From assembly GCA_900323505.1 (NCBI GenBank), contig OOIN01000017.1, positions 620,001 through 684,000 on the forward strand: a stretch of DNA of 64,000 nucleotides. Reading direction: 5' to 3'. Shown one piece after another: positions 43,742-53,679 of this stretch. The DNA is from Ustilago trichophora (taxonomy: Eukaryota > Basidiomycota > Ustilaginomycetes > Ustilaginales > Ustilaginaceae). The notes beneath the pieces are model-generated. The model did not search any database. It saw nothing but the letters and a program-made list of their open reading frames with translations, and was not told the origin of the DNA. Made by a program: the position numbers and the translations under genes. How positions within the stretch are numbered: position 1 is the first letter of the stretch; the number at the start of each line of letters is the position of its first letter.

Positions 43742-46700
43742 ATGCCCGCACCCGACCCGCTCAACGATGGTGCAAACGCATCTCCTCACGACGTTTGGGG
43801 TGACGTTGGCAGCTCCTCCACACAGCCTGAACCAACCCGCTCTCGCCCCGATGACGCAAATGGAGGAGCGAATGCCAGTATGCACGCTCCAGCTCATGTA
43901 AAAGCCAACTTCGCAACGCAATCCCCCAACGACGGATCAGGCTTTCCTTCCGTGGGCCTCTCCACTCGACTCTCACGCCAAGACTCTTCTTTCGGCTCCA
44001 AACCCAACACCACCGCTCGCAAACCAGTATTCGCGCCCTACGAAGCCGAGAATCTGGACCTGGCTTGGGCTTCATCCTCACAAACCAGCAAACTTTCCAG
44101 GACCACTTTGTCTGCAAATGCCTCGGTCTTCAGACCGTCCAGCCATTTCCAAGACCAATCCGACCTCACCCCCAGCGCCAACGACTTTGAGGATCCTCTT
44201 ACCAGACCATACAGCTCCGATACCTCTCCGTTGCAGGATCACCAACCCTTGCCCGCTCATGAACAACCAGAGCAGTCTTCTGCTCAAGACCCTTCTCCCG
44301 CAGGAGACGCTCACGAGCAGCAGGACGACCAGACGATTCGCCGACAACACGATCCTTTAAGCGACACCGCAGCCAACGGAACCGGCAAAGTCAATGCTGA
44401 GAGCAGTGGAGAAGTAGCAGCTTCCGCCCCTTCGCACCCTCGACAAGAGCAGCTAGATGGTAATCAGACCCAAGAGCAGGCAACAGACGCAGTAACCCAA
44501 GAGGAAGACACAGAAGACGACGAAGATGCCGGCTTTGTCTACCCTGGCACCGCCGACTCGCGTGATGATCATCCAGATGTTTCAGATCAACACGATTCTC
44601 ACACTCCTTCCCTTCCTGCAGAGGCCCAACATGAGACCAACGCCATTTCAAGCGATCCACTGGCTACGACCAATACCTCTGAAGACGAGACAAAAACCCA
44701 TACACCGGAGACGACCGAGGAACAGGGCCAGGCTTCTAGTCCATCCACCGAGCCAACTTCGAGTATTGACTACGACAAACTCGCCGAGCTTTGCAGCCGC
44801 GGCAACCTAACCGATCTGCAATCTTTCGTCCAAGCGGCATGCGCCACCGGCGTCTCCATGTTCGCCATTGCCAACGATCCAAATCCCAGCAACGGTCTCG
44901 TTCCTCTCCACTTTGCTGTCAAGGAGGGTAACACCGATATCGTTCGATGGCTTATCACAGAAGCAGGCGCTATCGTCGAGATGGAGGATCGCGAGGGCGA
45001 GACACCTCTGCACAAAGCCGCTATGGCCGGTAAGCTCTCAGTCACCTCCCTGCTTCTTTCTCACGGCGCCGACGCCAATGCTAGAGACTCAGACGGCTGG
45101 ACCGCACTACACAACGCCTGCAGTCGAGGCTATCTTGATCTCGTCCGTCTTCTCATCGATCGTGGAGGCGCTGAAATCGACATCCAAGGCGGCAGAGGTG
45201 CCTGGACACCCCTCATGAACGCCGCATCAAAAGGCCATCTCCCCATCGTACGCCACCTCACCGCCAAATACCATGCCGATCCCTTTGTGCGAAATGCTGC
45301 CGGAGAGACAGCCTTTGACGTTGCAGCCGCCACCTTCGAAGTCTACATCTGCGAAGTCCTCGAACGCTACGAGGCCGAGCGATGGAACGCATCCAAGTCC
45401 ACCTCGGCCGCTCCTTCCAGGCCTGGTCAGATCGTTCCCGGTCGCGGCCCTTACGAGCCGCTTGCATTGCATACCACCGTGCCCATTATTCTGCATGAGA
45501 ATCAGCGCCTCGACACCCGCCTACAGACTCTTGCCATGAATGGTGCAAAGCCGCGTTGGAGCTCCTCGAGCGCCGCACGTGCTCACAAGCCAGACCGACG
45601 CTCACCCAGCTCAATGCCGCCCGGCCCTTTGGCTCCTAGCCGCACGCGCCATGTGCCCATGCGTCAGGATGACGTGGGTCTGCCATCCCGTTCCGCCCCG
45701 TACAAGTTGCGTCTTCGTTCTCGTATCAGTCCAGCCGCAGCTCGACGAAGAGCCGCTGCTCTTGCAGCACAACGTGGATCGCAGCCCCAGAACAGTCATG
45801 AAGACGACCTGGCAAGCACACCGACCCCCGAGTCTGTCCTGCAAGCTCGTCGTGGCGGCCGGGGTGAAAGTACGTCTACTTCCAATGGGGCCGACGAAGA
45901 AAGCTCTCATTTCTGGCTGTCCGAATGGCAGCTGGACACCACTCATCCGCTCGTCGATGTCGAACACGGATGGCAGTATGCTCAGTCCTTTGACGCACTT
46001 GATGACAAGTGGTCGTCACAACCACCACCCCCTCTCGAACGTCTGCTCGAAGGACGTGGCCTCAGTGCTTCTGTCACAAGAGCCTTGACCGGCGGAGCAG
46101 GCTTGGCTAGCGCCCAAGGCGATCAAGAAGCCTCATCAAGCGGCTGGGTCCGTCGAAGGCGATGGATCCGCGTTCTACGACGCCGCCTCGACATCGAGTT
46201 TGGTGATGACTTGGAAGCTTGCGAAGGTGCTCTCTCAAGCGATGCTGACGAGCTCGGAGAAAGCATCGGTGCCGGTACGTATGGAGCCGAAAGCCATGGT
46301 CTGTCGACCGCTGCCATCATGGCCGCACAGGAGGCTGCCAAGCTCGAATGCTCGCAGCTGGGCCCTGACGCCGACTACGTCAGCAGAGCCAAAGCCCTCG
46401 CCGGTTCTAGTGCAGCCTCTGGCGCCACGCCAGCTGACGCTCTCGGCGACGACCGCGATGAGCTTGCAAGGCGCATCGCTCGCCTGGTCATGGCCATCAC
46501 AGAGCTTCGCGCTGTCTTTGAAGACGATGACGTCGAGCGCAGAAGCCGTGCTGAAGACTTGCGTAAAGAATACACGCTCCAGCTCGGTCAGCTGCGTCAG
46601 GCTGCTGGGCTCGACGAGGACGAGGACGAGGATGCCGCCGATGACGATGACGATGAGTTCATTTATCCAAACTCTTACAAGGACGACGGCGCCTCCGTCT

Positions 46701-47659
46701 TCACTCGTCTCGTCAATGGAGAGACCTCTGGCGCCATCTCTAGACCTCCTATCTCGCAGCGCCAGAGCAGTGCTGCCTCGTTGCTGCGGAACAATGTTGT
46801 ACCCTCCGAGGCTGGTACGTCGCTCGCTGCGGCACGCAGCGCCGATCTCGCAGCCAACCGTGAGTTCCGTGTTCCCACAAACGAGGCGCCGAACAAGGTC
46901 ACGCTGCGTCGTGGACCAGCAATGCGCGAGCAGAATCTGCAGCCGCAGTGGGAACGCGACGAGGAGGCCAGGGACTGCAGAGGCTGTGGCCGTCACTTTA
47001 CCTTCTTCCTCCGCAAGCACCACTGCCGACGTTGTGGTCGGATCTTTTGCGATTCTTGCTCTTCGAAACGTGCCCAACTTAGACTTGCTGAGATCGTGGT
47101 CGATCCCAGTCTTCCGGGCATGGCCGCTTCGGAAGCACTTGCACCGACGCGAGTCTGCAATGGCTGCCACGCCGAGCTGCAACTGCCTCCTCAGCTGCAG
47201 AACATGCGGGGAGCGGAAGCTATGATGGCCGCCTCGCGCACTCGATCCGGTGGTGATCCATCCAGCCGCAGCGGTGTGGAAACCCGCTTGGATGAAGATG
47301 TGCTTCAATCGACGCTGGCACCCCCGAGCGACGTCTCGAGTCGGGCCAGCGAGCTCACGGAGTGCCCCGTCTGCTCTACTTCGCTCTCCGCTCTAGGCGG
47401 TACCGAAGAGCAGGAAGCCCACGTGCGCAACTGTCTCGAAAACGGTGGCGGAGGAAGCATGCAAGGTGGAAGGTATCTGGTCTACAAGCTGCCCGAGAAT
47501 TCGCCCATTGTGGGCAAGGAGTGCTCGATTTGCATGGAGGACTTTGTCGCCAACAGTACCATTGCACGACTTCCTTGTCTTTGCTTCTTCCACCGCGGAT
47601 GCATCGATTCGTGGTTCAAGCGTGGAAGGGAGTGTCCCGTTCACGCAAGATCCTGGTAG
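43742..47659 (+). CDS. Ankyrin-FYVE-RING protein, Pib1/ZNRF-type E3 ubiquitin ligase
   Basis: A single exon of 1305 residues from the first in-frame ATG (43742); the open frame upstream lacks an ATG. The first ~330 residues are acidic, Ser/Gln-rich and disordered. About four ankyrin repeats lie near 383-530 (for example GLVPLHFAVKEGNTDIVRWL and DGWTALHNACSRGYLDLVRL). A Lys/Arg-rich linker and an acidic coil follow. The FYVE finger lies at about 1073-1150 (CRGCGRHFTFF, RKHHCRRCGRIFC, CNGCHAEL) and should bind phosphatidylinositol 3-phosphate on endosomes. The extreme C terminus is a RING of the unusual ZNRF/Pib1 kind, with LPCLCFFH and a final CPVH instead of the standard CxH and CPxC. Role: endosomal or vacuolar ubiquitin ligase, with ankyrin repeats probably selecting partners. 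Confidence 0.92.
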   Translation: MPAPDPLNDGANASPHDVWGDVGSSSTQPEPTRSRPDDANGGANASMHAPAHVKANFATQSPNDGSGFPSVGLSTRLSRQDSSFGSKPNTTARKPVFAPYEAENLDLAWASSSQTSKLSRTTLSANASVFRPSSHFQDQSDLTPSANDFEDPLTRPYSSDTSPLQDHQPLPAHEQPEQSSAQDPSPAGDAHEQQDDQTIRRQHDPLSDTAANGTGKVNAESSGEVAASAPSHPRQEQLDGNQTQEQATDAVTQEEDTEDDEDAGFVYPGTADSRDDHPDVSDQHDSHTPSLPAEAQHETNAISSDPLATTNTSEDETKTHTPETTEEQGQASSPSTEPTSSIDYDKLAELCSRGNLTDLQSFVQAACATGVSMFAIANDPNPSNGLVPLHFAVKEGNTDIVRWLITEAGAIVEMEDREGETPLHKAAMAGKLSVTSLLLSHGADANARDSDGWTALHNACSRGYLDLVRLLIDRGGAEIDIQGGRGAWTPLMNAASKGHLPIVRHLTAKYHADPFVRNAAGETAFDVAAATFEVYICEVLERYEAERWNASKSTSAAPSRPGQIVPGRGPYEPLALHTTVPIILHENQRLDTRLQTLAMNGAKPRWSSSSAARAHKPDRRSPSSMPPGPLAPSRTRHVPMRQDDVGLPSRSAPYKLRLRSRISPAAARRRAAALAAQRGSQPQNSHEDDLASTPTPESVLQARRGGRGESTSTSNGADEESSHFWLSEWQLDTTHPLVDVEHGWQYAQSFDALDDKWSSQPPPPLERLLEGRGLSASVTRALTGGAGLASAQGDQEASSSGWVRRRRWIRVLRRRLDIEFGDDLEACEGALSSDADELGESIGAGTYGAESHGLSTAAIMAAQEAAKLECSQLGPDADYVSRAKALAGSSAASGATPADALGDDRDELARRIARLVMAITELRAVFEDDDVERRSRAEDLRKEYTLQLGQLRQAAGLDEDEDEDAADDDDDEFIYPNSYKDDGASVFTRLVNGETSGAISRPPISQRQSSAASLLRNNVVPSEAGTSLAAARSADLAANREFRVPTNEAPNKVTLRRGPAMREQNLQPQWERDEEARDCRGCGRHFTFFLRKHHCRRCGRIFCDSCSSKRAQLRLAEIVVDPSLPGMAASEALAPTRVCNGCHAELQLPPQLQNMRGAEAMMAASRTRSGGDPSSRSGVETRLDEDVLQSTLAPPSDVSSRASELTECPVCSTSLSALGGTEEQEAHVRNCLENGGGGSMQGGRYLVYKLPENSPIVGKECSICMEDFVANSTIARLPCLCFFHRGCIDSWFKRGRECPVHARSW

Positions 47660-48222
47660 ATGGGTTTTCCCCCTTCCATCGCCCCCAAAATAGATATGAT
47701 TCTTGTCTTGACTACGCAGCAGCTTTTCGCATTCCCACTGTTCTTCACATAGCATCACAAAATGCAATCTCTCGAATACAGCTTTCTCGCAAACCATCTC
47801 TTCCGCTGGATTTGTGATGAGGGAAGGAACACTGTATACGAGGAGCAAGGTCGATTTTCTTACGTGTGTTATACCTCCTTGGCTGAACAGATGCGAATAT
47901 TTGAGCTTTGGCAGTCGCGTCACGCGTTGAGAACAACAGATGCAAGGCTATGGACAGCACCCTGTTTGTGCATTTTTTTGGTTCTGTGCCTCCACCATCT
48001 CGATGCATCAACTCTCCATCCTAGCAGACACCATCCAAGCCTTCTTCGACCATCGCGGCATCAGTACTGCCACGTATACCTCGTAGCACCTTGTTCCCTC
48101 TTAGTAGTCATCTGAACCGCCTCGTCTCTCTATCAGTAGCTTAGTGGGAGCTCCAACCTTTCACGATCCAAGCTGATCTCTCCAACTCACATCCGCAGAA
48201 CAACGATACCATACTAGACACC
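47660..48222. promoter_or_regulatory. Intergenic region between the FYVE-RING gene and NNF1
   Basis: 563 bases holding the 3' flank of the ligase gene and the promoter of NNF1. No other gene is supported. Confidence 0.5.
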
Positions 48223-49336
48223 ATGTCTTCAGAGGAGCCATTCGCCACAGAATCCCACAAGACGGATGAACAGGTTGCTATTGAGCAAGAGAGAGTAGAT
48301 GAGGAGCGAGAGACATCATTTCAGTTTCAGAAAGAAGCACGGGATGTGGTACCGGAAACAGGTGCACCAGCTGATGCGGAGGTTGAGACAGCTGCTATGG
48401 CAACATCCTCAGAACCAACACTACCACAAAATGCGGCAGAGACCAACGAGAAAGTAGTAGCAGAAGAAGTAGAAGAAGAAGAAGAAACGGCAGCGGTGGA
48501 GGAAGCGGCTTTAGCATCTGGTAGCAAGTCCTCTCGCAGTTCTCGCAAAAGCAGGGCGTCCGGCGCACGACCAGACGAGGAGGATCATGCCCGCAAGCGA
48601 GCACGCAAATCCGCCGTCGCCACCGCCTCCAACGACCCCGACACCAACGCAAACGTCCGTCTCGATCGACTCCGACAAGCCCTCTACCGCTTCCTCGATC
48701 TCATCGAGCATCGTGCCACTCGAACGAGCTTTGCCAAAGCTCTCCCGCACATCGATTCTGAATCCGTCGAAGCTCTCCGTCAGCAATTCGTCAACCAACT
48801 TAAAGAAGCCATCATTGACGAATCTGAAAAACTCATTGAATCCAACGAGCTGGAATCCAAATTGGCCTCTTTGCATCGCCTAGCACACGAAGCAGATCTC
48901 CGATATCAAGCGGCTTACCAACAAGGAGCAGAGGAGATCAAAGATGTTTGGAGCAAAGATTTAGATTTGGAAACTGCCATTTCGGCAAAAGCCATTCCGG
49001 ATCAAGAGCGAAGAGTCAATGAGCTCAAATTGGAATTAGAGCAAGTTAGAATCCAAAATAGCAAGATTCATGAGCAATTGATGGATACTAGAGCAAGATG
49101 CGATGCGATACAAAGAGATGCTAGAGACTCGTTGGATGCTCTTGATTCGGTAAGTAGACCTTTTCTTTTCTCTGTACGATCAGGATTAGAAGCAGCCATT
49201 GACATTCCATCCTCTTTCATCATCGTTATCACCACCAAATCAGGCTATCAAAGGTCTCGAAGCAACACCAGATATGCAGAAACAACTTCGACAGACCATG
49301 GACGATCTTCTCCAAGATCTTGGCGCACGTGTATAA
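48223..49336 (+). CDS. NNF1: Kinetochore protein Nnf1 (Mis12/MIND complex)
   Basis: Two exons, 48223-49149 and 49244-49336, joined in phase 0 over a 94-base intron (GTAAGT donor, AATCAG acceptor), giving 339 residues. The first ~145 residues are acidic, then Lys/Arg-rich (HARKRARKSAV, a likely nuclear signal). The Nnf1/PMF1 domain follows: RLDRLRQALYRFLDLIEH, SFAKALPHID, LRQQFVNQLKEAIIDE and ESKLASLHRLAHEADLR. The rest is coiled coil, and the small second exon closes it with QLRQTMDDLLQDLGA. Nnf1 pairs with Mis12 in the head of the MIND complex, which links centromeric chromatin to the Ndc80 complex. The ~140-residue acidic N-terminal extension is longer than in yeast. The family call rests on pattern recognition. 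Confidence 0.78.
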
Positions 49337-49650
49337 TTCTGTCCCACTTCACATTCTCAATCGTACAATGCAGTCACCTTTCATCGCGGGCCAAAGTGAC
49401 ACGCAGCTATCACACTCTCAACTTGTCCGAACACGCTGAACGGGGCGAATGCTTGATGTGTCTTTGACACTTTGATGATAAGATTGATGTTGTCGAGAAA
49501 CCGAATCGGATGAGTGTACCGAGGCGCAGGCCGCAGACGCTGCTTGTGTTGAACGGCAGATGCGGAAAGGGTATAGCTTTGTTGAATCGACTGCACGTGG
49601 ATTGCGCCTCGGCTGTGCGGATTGTCTTCATTTTGTGGTGGACAACTTCC
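49337..49650. other. Tail-to-tail region between NNF1 and PSD1
   Basis: 314 bases between two converging 3' ends. Nothing else is visible. Confidence 0.5.
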
Positions 49651-51627
49651 TTAGACCTGACGGCCGTTCTTTTTCTCCTCAGACTCTTCGGGTGTCGGCG
49701 GTCGGATGTCACCCAAGCGCTCTCCAACCTTGACCTTCTGGTCTGGCTTGAGGTCGAAGCGGAAGTCGTTTGGCGCCTCGAAGACGAGCACGATGGTCGA
49801 GCCGAGAAGGAAACCTCCCATCTCATCTCCAGCAGCCAGAGGCTGTCCGCCGAGCAGCTTGCTTGCGCCCGAGTAGGAGGCCTCGGAGTAAGTGCCTGCG
49901 AGGTAGCGCTGCATTCGAACATTGGTGCGCAGTGCCTTGTCAAAGTTGATGCGGATGGAGCCGACGTTGGTGGCACCGACGGGGACCATACCAAAGAAGC
50001 CGTGTCTCCAGCGACCGAGCAGGGCAACACGCTCGTTGAGTACGAACAGATTGGCAAGGCGATTCGCCATGTACGGGGAAACAGAGTAGAGCTCGCCACG
50101 GAAGTGTCGGCGACGTTCTGCGACCCAGTTGGTGGGACTATGGAATCGATGGTAGTCTCCAGGGGCAAGGTAGATGACGCAAAAGAAGAGCTTGTTTCCT
50201 TCCTTGACACCCTTGGCGCCATGAGAATGCGGTTGCAGGAGGGGCGGCAGAGCACCGACACCCATTTCGTATGCAACGTTGGCGTAGCGACCCAGTACCT
50301 CGGGTGTGTCTGGCTCCGGCATGCCGGCATCGTCGATTTGCTTGGGCTTCTTCTCTCCGGCTGGGATGGTGTTGGGCTGATCAGCATCAACCGCATCCTC
50401 GTCAGAGTCGTCCGAGTCGGTGGCAGTGTTGGAAGGCGGGATGCCAGTCGCATTGGAACCTTGAGCTGGTTTTCGCTGCACCCACGACTTCCAGTAGGAT
50501 GCCTTAACGAATCGCTTCCACTTGGACTTGCGCTTTGGCGCATCCTCAGGGTCGGGTACAGCCGATTTGCTCTTTGCGTCACCCAAAAGTTCGTCAAGAG
50601 TGTAGTCGATGCCGTTGACCGAGGCGAATTGTCGATCATCGATGCGTTCGTGCTCCGACTCCTCCGCAGTCTTGCCGACGACGTTTTCTGTAGTCTCTGG
50701 GGCGCTGGTGACACCGAGCAGAGCGTCGAGCGAGTAAGTGATACCCTTGACCTGCTCGACACGACGACCGACGATCTCACCAAAGTGCAAGACCTTGCCG
50801 TCCGCAGGTGATACGAGGATGCTGTCATCAATTTCGCGAGCGCCTTCCTTGAGCTCGCGGTAGAAAAACTCTCCAAGACTCTTGTAGTGAGTCAGGTCGG
50901 GATCTTTCATCTCGTCCAGATTGCAGCCAAAGATGTAAGCATAAAGTTTAAAGCCAAAGGGACGGAACCAGACGGGGAGGGTGAGGTTGTTGGCCCATCC
51001 CCAAGCGCGCGAGATGGCGTTTAACGGAAGTGCTCCGATGACGTAAACTGTCCAAGGACCTTGCATCTTGACGACTTGACCGTTCTCATCCACGATCTTG
51101 GTTCCAACTCCCTTGCCGTCTCGTTCAGCTACATAGTTCCGGCGTGCCTGTACACCAACGAGCACTACGGCTCCGAGCAGGATAGGGATCGGGTACCACT
51201 TGATCTGAGTGCCGAACCACGATCTTGACAGTTTCTCTATAATGCAGAATCAAGGAAGATCAAGAGTCAGAACACGTAGAGTTGCTTCGATTCAAATCAG
51301 CTGTAAGAACTCACGCTTGTACGAGCCGCCCTCCTGCTTTTGCTTGCCTTCCTGGTACTGTCGTGCCTGCTCTTCGGTTCGACTTCGAGCTGCGCGATTG
51401 CCTCGTACCGTGTTGGCCTCATGTTCGGCCTGGAGTGGGTCGCGGCTATAGTAGCGTCTGGATGAGATTGAAGGAAAACGAGTATCTTTGAGCAGGCTGC
51501 CAGACCCGATCGAAAGTGGTGCTGCTACTCTACGAGAGACGGGACGTGTAGGTTGGAGTGAGTCGACCAAAGCCAAGGTCCGGAGAAGGTCGGCGCGGCC
51601 TCGGGGCCGCATGAGTGTTGCTCGCAT
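49651..51627 (-). CDS. PSD1: Phosphatidylserine decarboxylase proenzyme, mitochondrial (PSD1)
   Basis: Two exons: 51315-51627 (ATG at 51627) and 49651-51236, joined over a 78-base intron with a GTGAGT donor and TATAG acceptor, giving 632 residues. The first exon encodes an Arg-rich mitochondrial presequence. The second opens with a membrane segment (YPIPILLGAVVLVGV), then the decarboxylase domain with HYKSLGEFFYRELK, LVSPADGKVLHFG, YHRFHSPTNW and the LGST self-cleavage site (bases about 49795-49806), where the Ser becomes the pyruvoyl group of the small subunit. An acidic insert of ~110 residues sits between the ADGK and GDYH segments, longer than in yeast Psd1. The enzyme makes phosphatidylethanolamine at the inner mitochondrial membrane. 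The family assignment is certain. Confidence 0.96.
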
Positions 51628-51796
51628 CTATTGTGATGTGCCGATCGTCTCTCAAGGCGGGTGACTTGGAAGACGACTGTTGCGACGATGGTGTAAATTT
51701 GCCAACGTGTCTGGAGAGCACTCAACTTCAAAAGCCTAAAAGTTGATGATTTAGCCAAAACTGCAAGATTGCTGGAAGAACGCGCTCTCTGCGTAA

Positions 51797-51825
51797 GAGA
51801 GAGAGAGAGTGTGTGTGTGTGTGTA
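51797..51825. repeat. GA/GT compound microsatellite
   Basis: A GA run passing directly into a GT run. Confidence 0.9.
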
Positions 51826-52184
51826 GCTGAGCGTGAGCCGAGCATGCGCCAATTTGCGCTGCACAGGTGTGTCCTTTCAAAGTGTTGAAAAAAGTGAGTT
51901 ACACACTGCTTAAGAAAGCCGGACCCGGTCGAGTGTCTGTGTGTGTGTGATTGTGCTGTGTGCCGTTGCTGGAAATTTGCACGCGTCATGGGTCCCCGAT
52001 TAGCCTCCGATTCGGAAACTCAGTTTGGCGTACAGCATGCTGGTGCTGCTCCTCGTGTTACGCTTCCAAATCGTGTCGCTCCGTGGTCTTGTCCCGCTCA
52101 TTCAGATCCAAACCGAGATGTCGGGTCTGCCTCGACACTGCTATCCGTAACAATCCAGCAGTCACGAATGAAATGCTCTTTCAT

Positions 52185-52185
<1 letters not shown>

Positions 52186-52223
<38 letters not shown>
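52186..52223. repeat. A38 homopolymer
   Basis: 38 uninterrupted A residues on the plus strand, about 165 bases beyond the 3' end of the PMP3-family gene. The length is at risk of sequencing error. Confidence 0.9.
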
Positions 52224-52225
<2 letters not shown>

Positions 52226-52387
52226 ATCTCGATTTCAAGATGGAGCAAGCACACGGCGCAAGAATACAAGAAAGGAGAATCGACGAGACCAAGTGGAGCG
52301 GGACACAATCGCAATCACGGTAATGTCATGCGAGATGGCTCAAAAGAAAGAGCTAAAGGACCAGTGTTGTTTTACTTGGGAGCGGAT

Positions 52388-53075
52388 TCACTGAGTGGCT
52401 CCATAAGAAGGCGGTGGTGGCTGGTAGACGGGTTGGCCGTACTTGGGAACCCATTCGCCGTTGCCGGTGTACTGAACCGCGCCGTTGTAGCGCTCCTCGG
52501 CCTTCATCTTCTTGTAGATCAGCCAGACTGCAGCAAGAAAAGAAAGAAAGGAGATTCATCGTCAGCATCAGTCACAGCTATCAACGTTTGAATTGTATGG
52601 ACACGTCGACTTACAGGCATGAATGTGTCCTGGGAGGTAGCTGTGAAGTTTTGTAGAGAAAGCAAGAAAGGATGTTGCGAAAAACGGTCAATATGAAGAG
52701 ATGCCCCGGATGCGACGAGTAGCGCTCAAACAAGGTCGCGGACTTACCCAAGAAGAGTCAAGAGAATGTTGATCATCAGATCGCATGAGCACTACCATGG
52801 TCGAACAAGCGAGAGAGCATAGATAACGTCAGTGTGAACTTCTCAGGTGCCTCGTATCGTGAGCCATGATGGGTGTCTACTTACACCTGTGATGAATGCC
52901 ACCGCTGCTGGCGGGAAGATGAGAGCCACTGCTCGTCATCAAGCAAAAGTTGTTCGAGAAGATTGATTGAAGGTCAGGATACTCAGCTAGAACTGACAAG
53001 GCTGCAAGTAACCTGACAACTCAGCCTTGCTACGAACTTACCAAGGATCAGGATAATGTCGCCGCCGTCGGTCAT
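52388..53075 (-). CDS. PMP3/Sna3-family small membrane protein, five exons
   Basis: Found by splicing, since no exon is long. Exons are 53042-53075, 52885-52928, 52748-52791, 52615-52640 and 52388-52527, with GTAAGT-type donors (GTAAGA-free) and AG acceptors, giving 95 residues. The product has two membrane hairpin segments, ALIFPPAAVAFITG and LMINILLTLLGYLPGHIHA, the signature of the PMP3/UPF0057 family. Pmp3 itself is ~55 residues; here a ~40-residue hydrophilic tail ends in PPPPSY, which includes a PPxY motif at about 88-91. Yeast Sna3 and Sna4 have such tails and use PPxY to bind the ubiquitin ligase Rsp5 on the way to the vacuole, so an Sna3-like role is more likely than a Pmp3-like one. 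Every junction keeps frame and family motif. Confidence 0.9.
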
Positions 53076-53679
53076 TTTGAAGATATTTCTGGAGGATAGG
53101 GAGGACGTGCAGGAGTACGGTCTGCCGTGTATCGAACAGCGAGTGTTTCGTTGATGGTAGTTTAGCGGAGACGGTTTGTACCAAGACTCAAAATGATATC
53201 ACAGCTGCGTCAAATGCCCTTTAAGCACGCCGCCGGCGCTCAACCACTTGCAGCTGCCCAAAACATTCTACGGCAGTTGGCCAGTGCTTCGAGAAGCGAG
53301 GTCGTATCACAAGCAGCATGTGGAGGAAAATTTGAATCGATCGGGTTCAAATTCAGCTGTTGTATCGGGCATCCTCCCCCGCATTTTCTGGGGATTTCGC
53401 TTGAGCTTGTTTGGTTGCCGGACACGAATGGCCGGCGACCGGCTCGACCATGTGCCATCCCTTCTTGCCTGGTCCATGCGGCACAACACCTTTCCGTCCC
53501 GTTCGATACGGCAATACTTCAAGACTCTGTGCATATAAGGAGGCTTCTGACAAAGCTCGTCTTGCATCCACGCCAAAAGGCCCTTGAAGAGGAACTGCTG
53601 AAGATACCTCTGAAAGCTCAATCACTGCAAGTCGTCTCACTCATCTTCTCTTTCACGGCAAGAATCCAATCTAGCCATC
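53076..53679. promoter_or_regulatory. Divergent promoter region, PMP3-family gene and enoyl-CoA hydratase
   Basis: 604 bases between two outward-facing starts. A TATAAGG at 53534-53540, about 140 bases before the hydratase ATG, could be a TATA element. No other gene is supported. Confidence 0.5.
53534..53540 (+). promoter_or_regulatory. Possible TATA element of the enoyl-CoA hydratase gene
   Basis: TATAAGG about 140 bases before the ATG, in a suitable orientation. It is supported only by sequence likeness. Confidence 0.3.

Larger units (their letters stand above)
51628..52387. other. Repeat-rich intergenic region
   Basis: 760 bases upstream of PSD1 and downstream of the PMP3-family gene. 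It holds a GA/GT compound microsatellite (51797-51825), a short GT run near 51938-51950 and a 38-base A homopolymer (52186-52223). No gene is supported. Confidence 0.6.
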
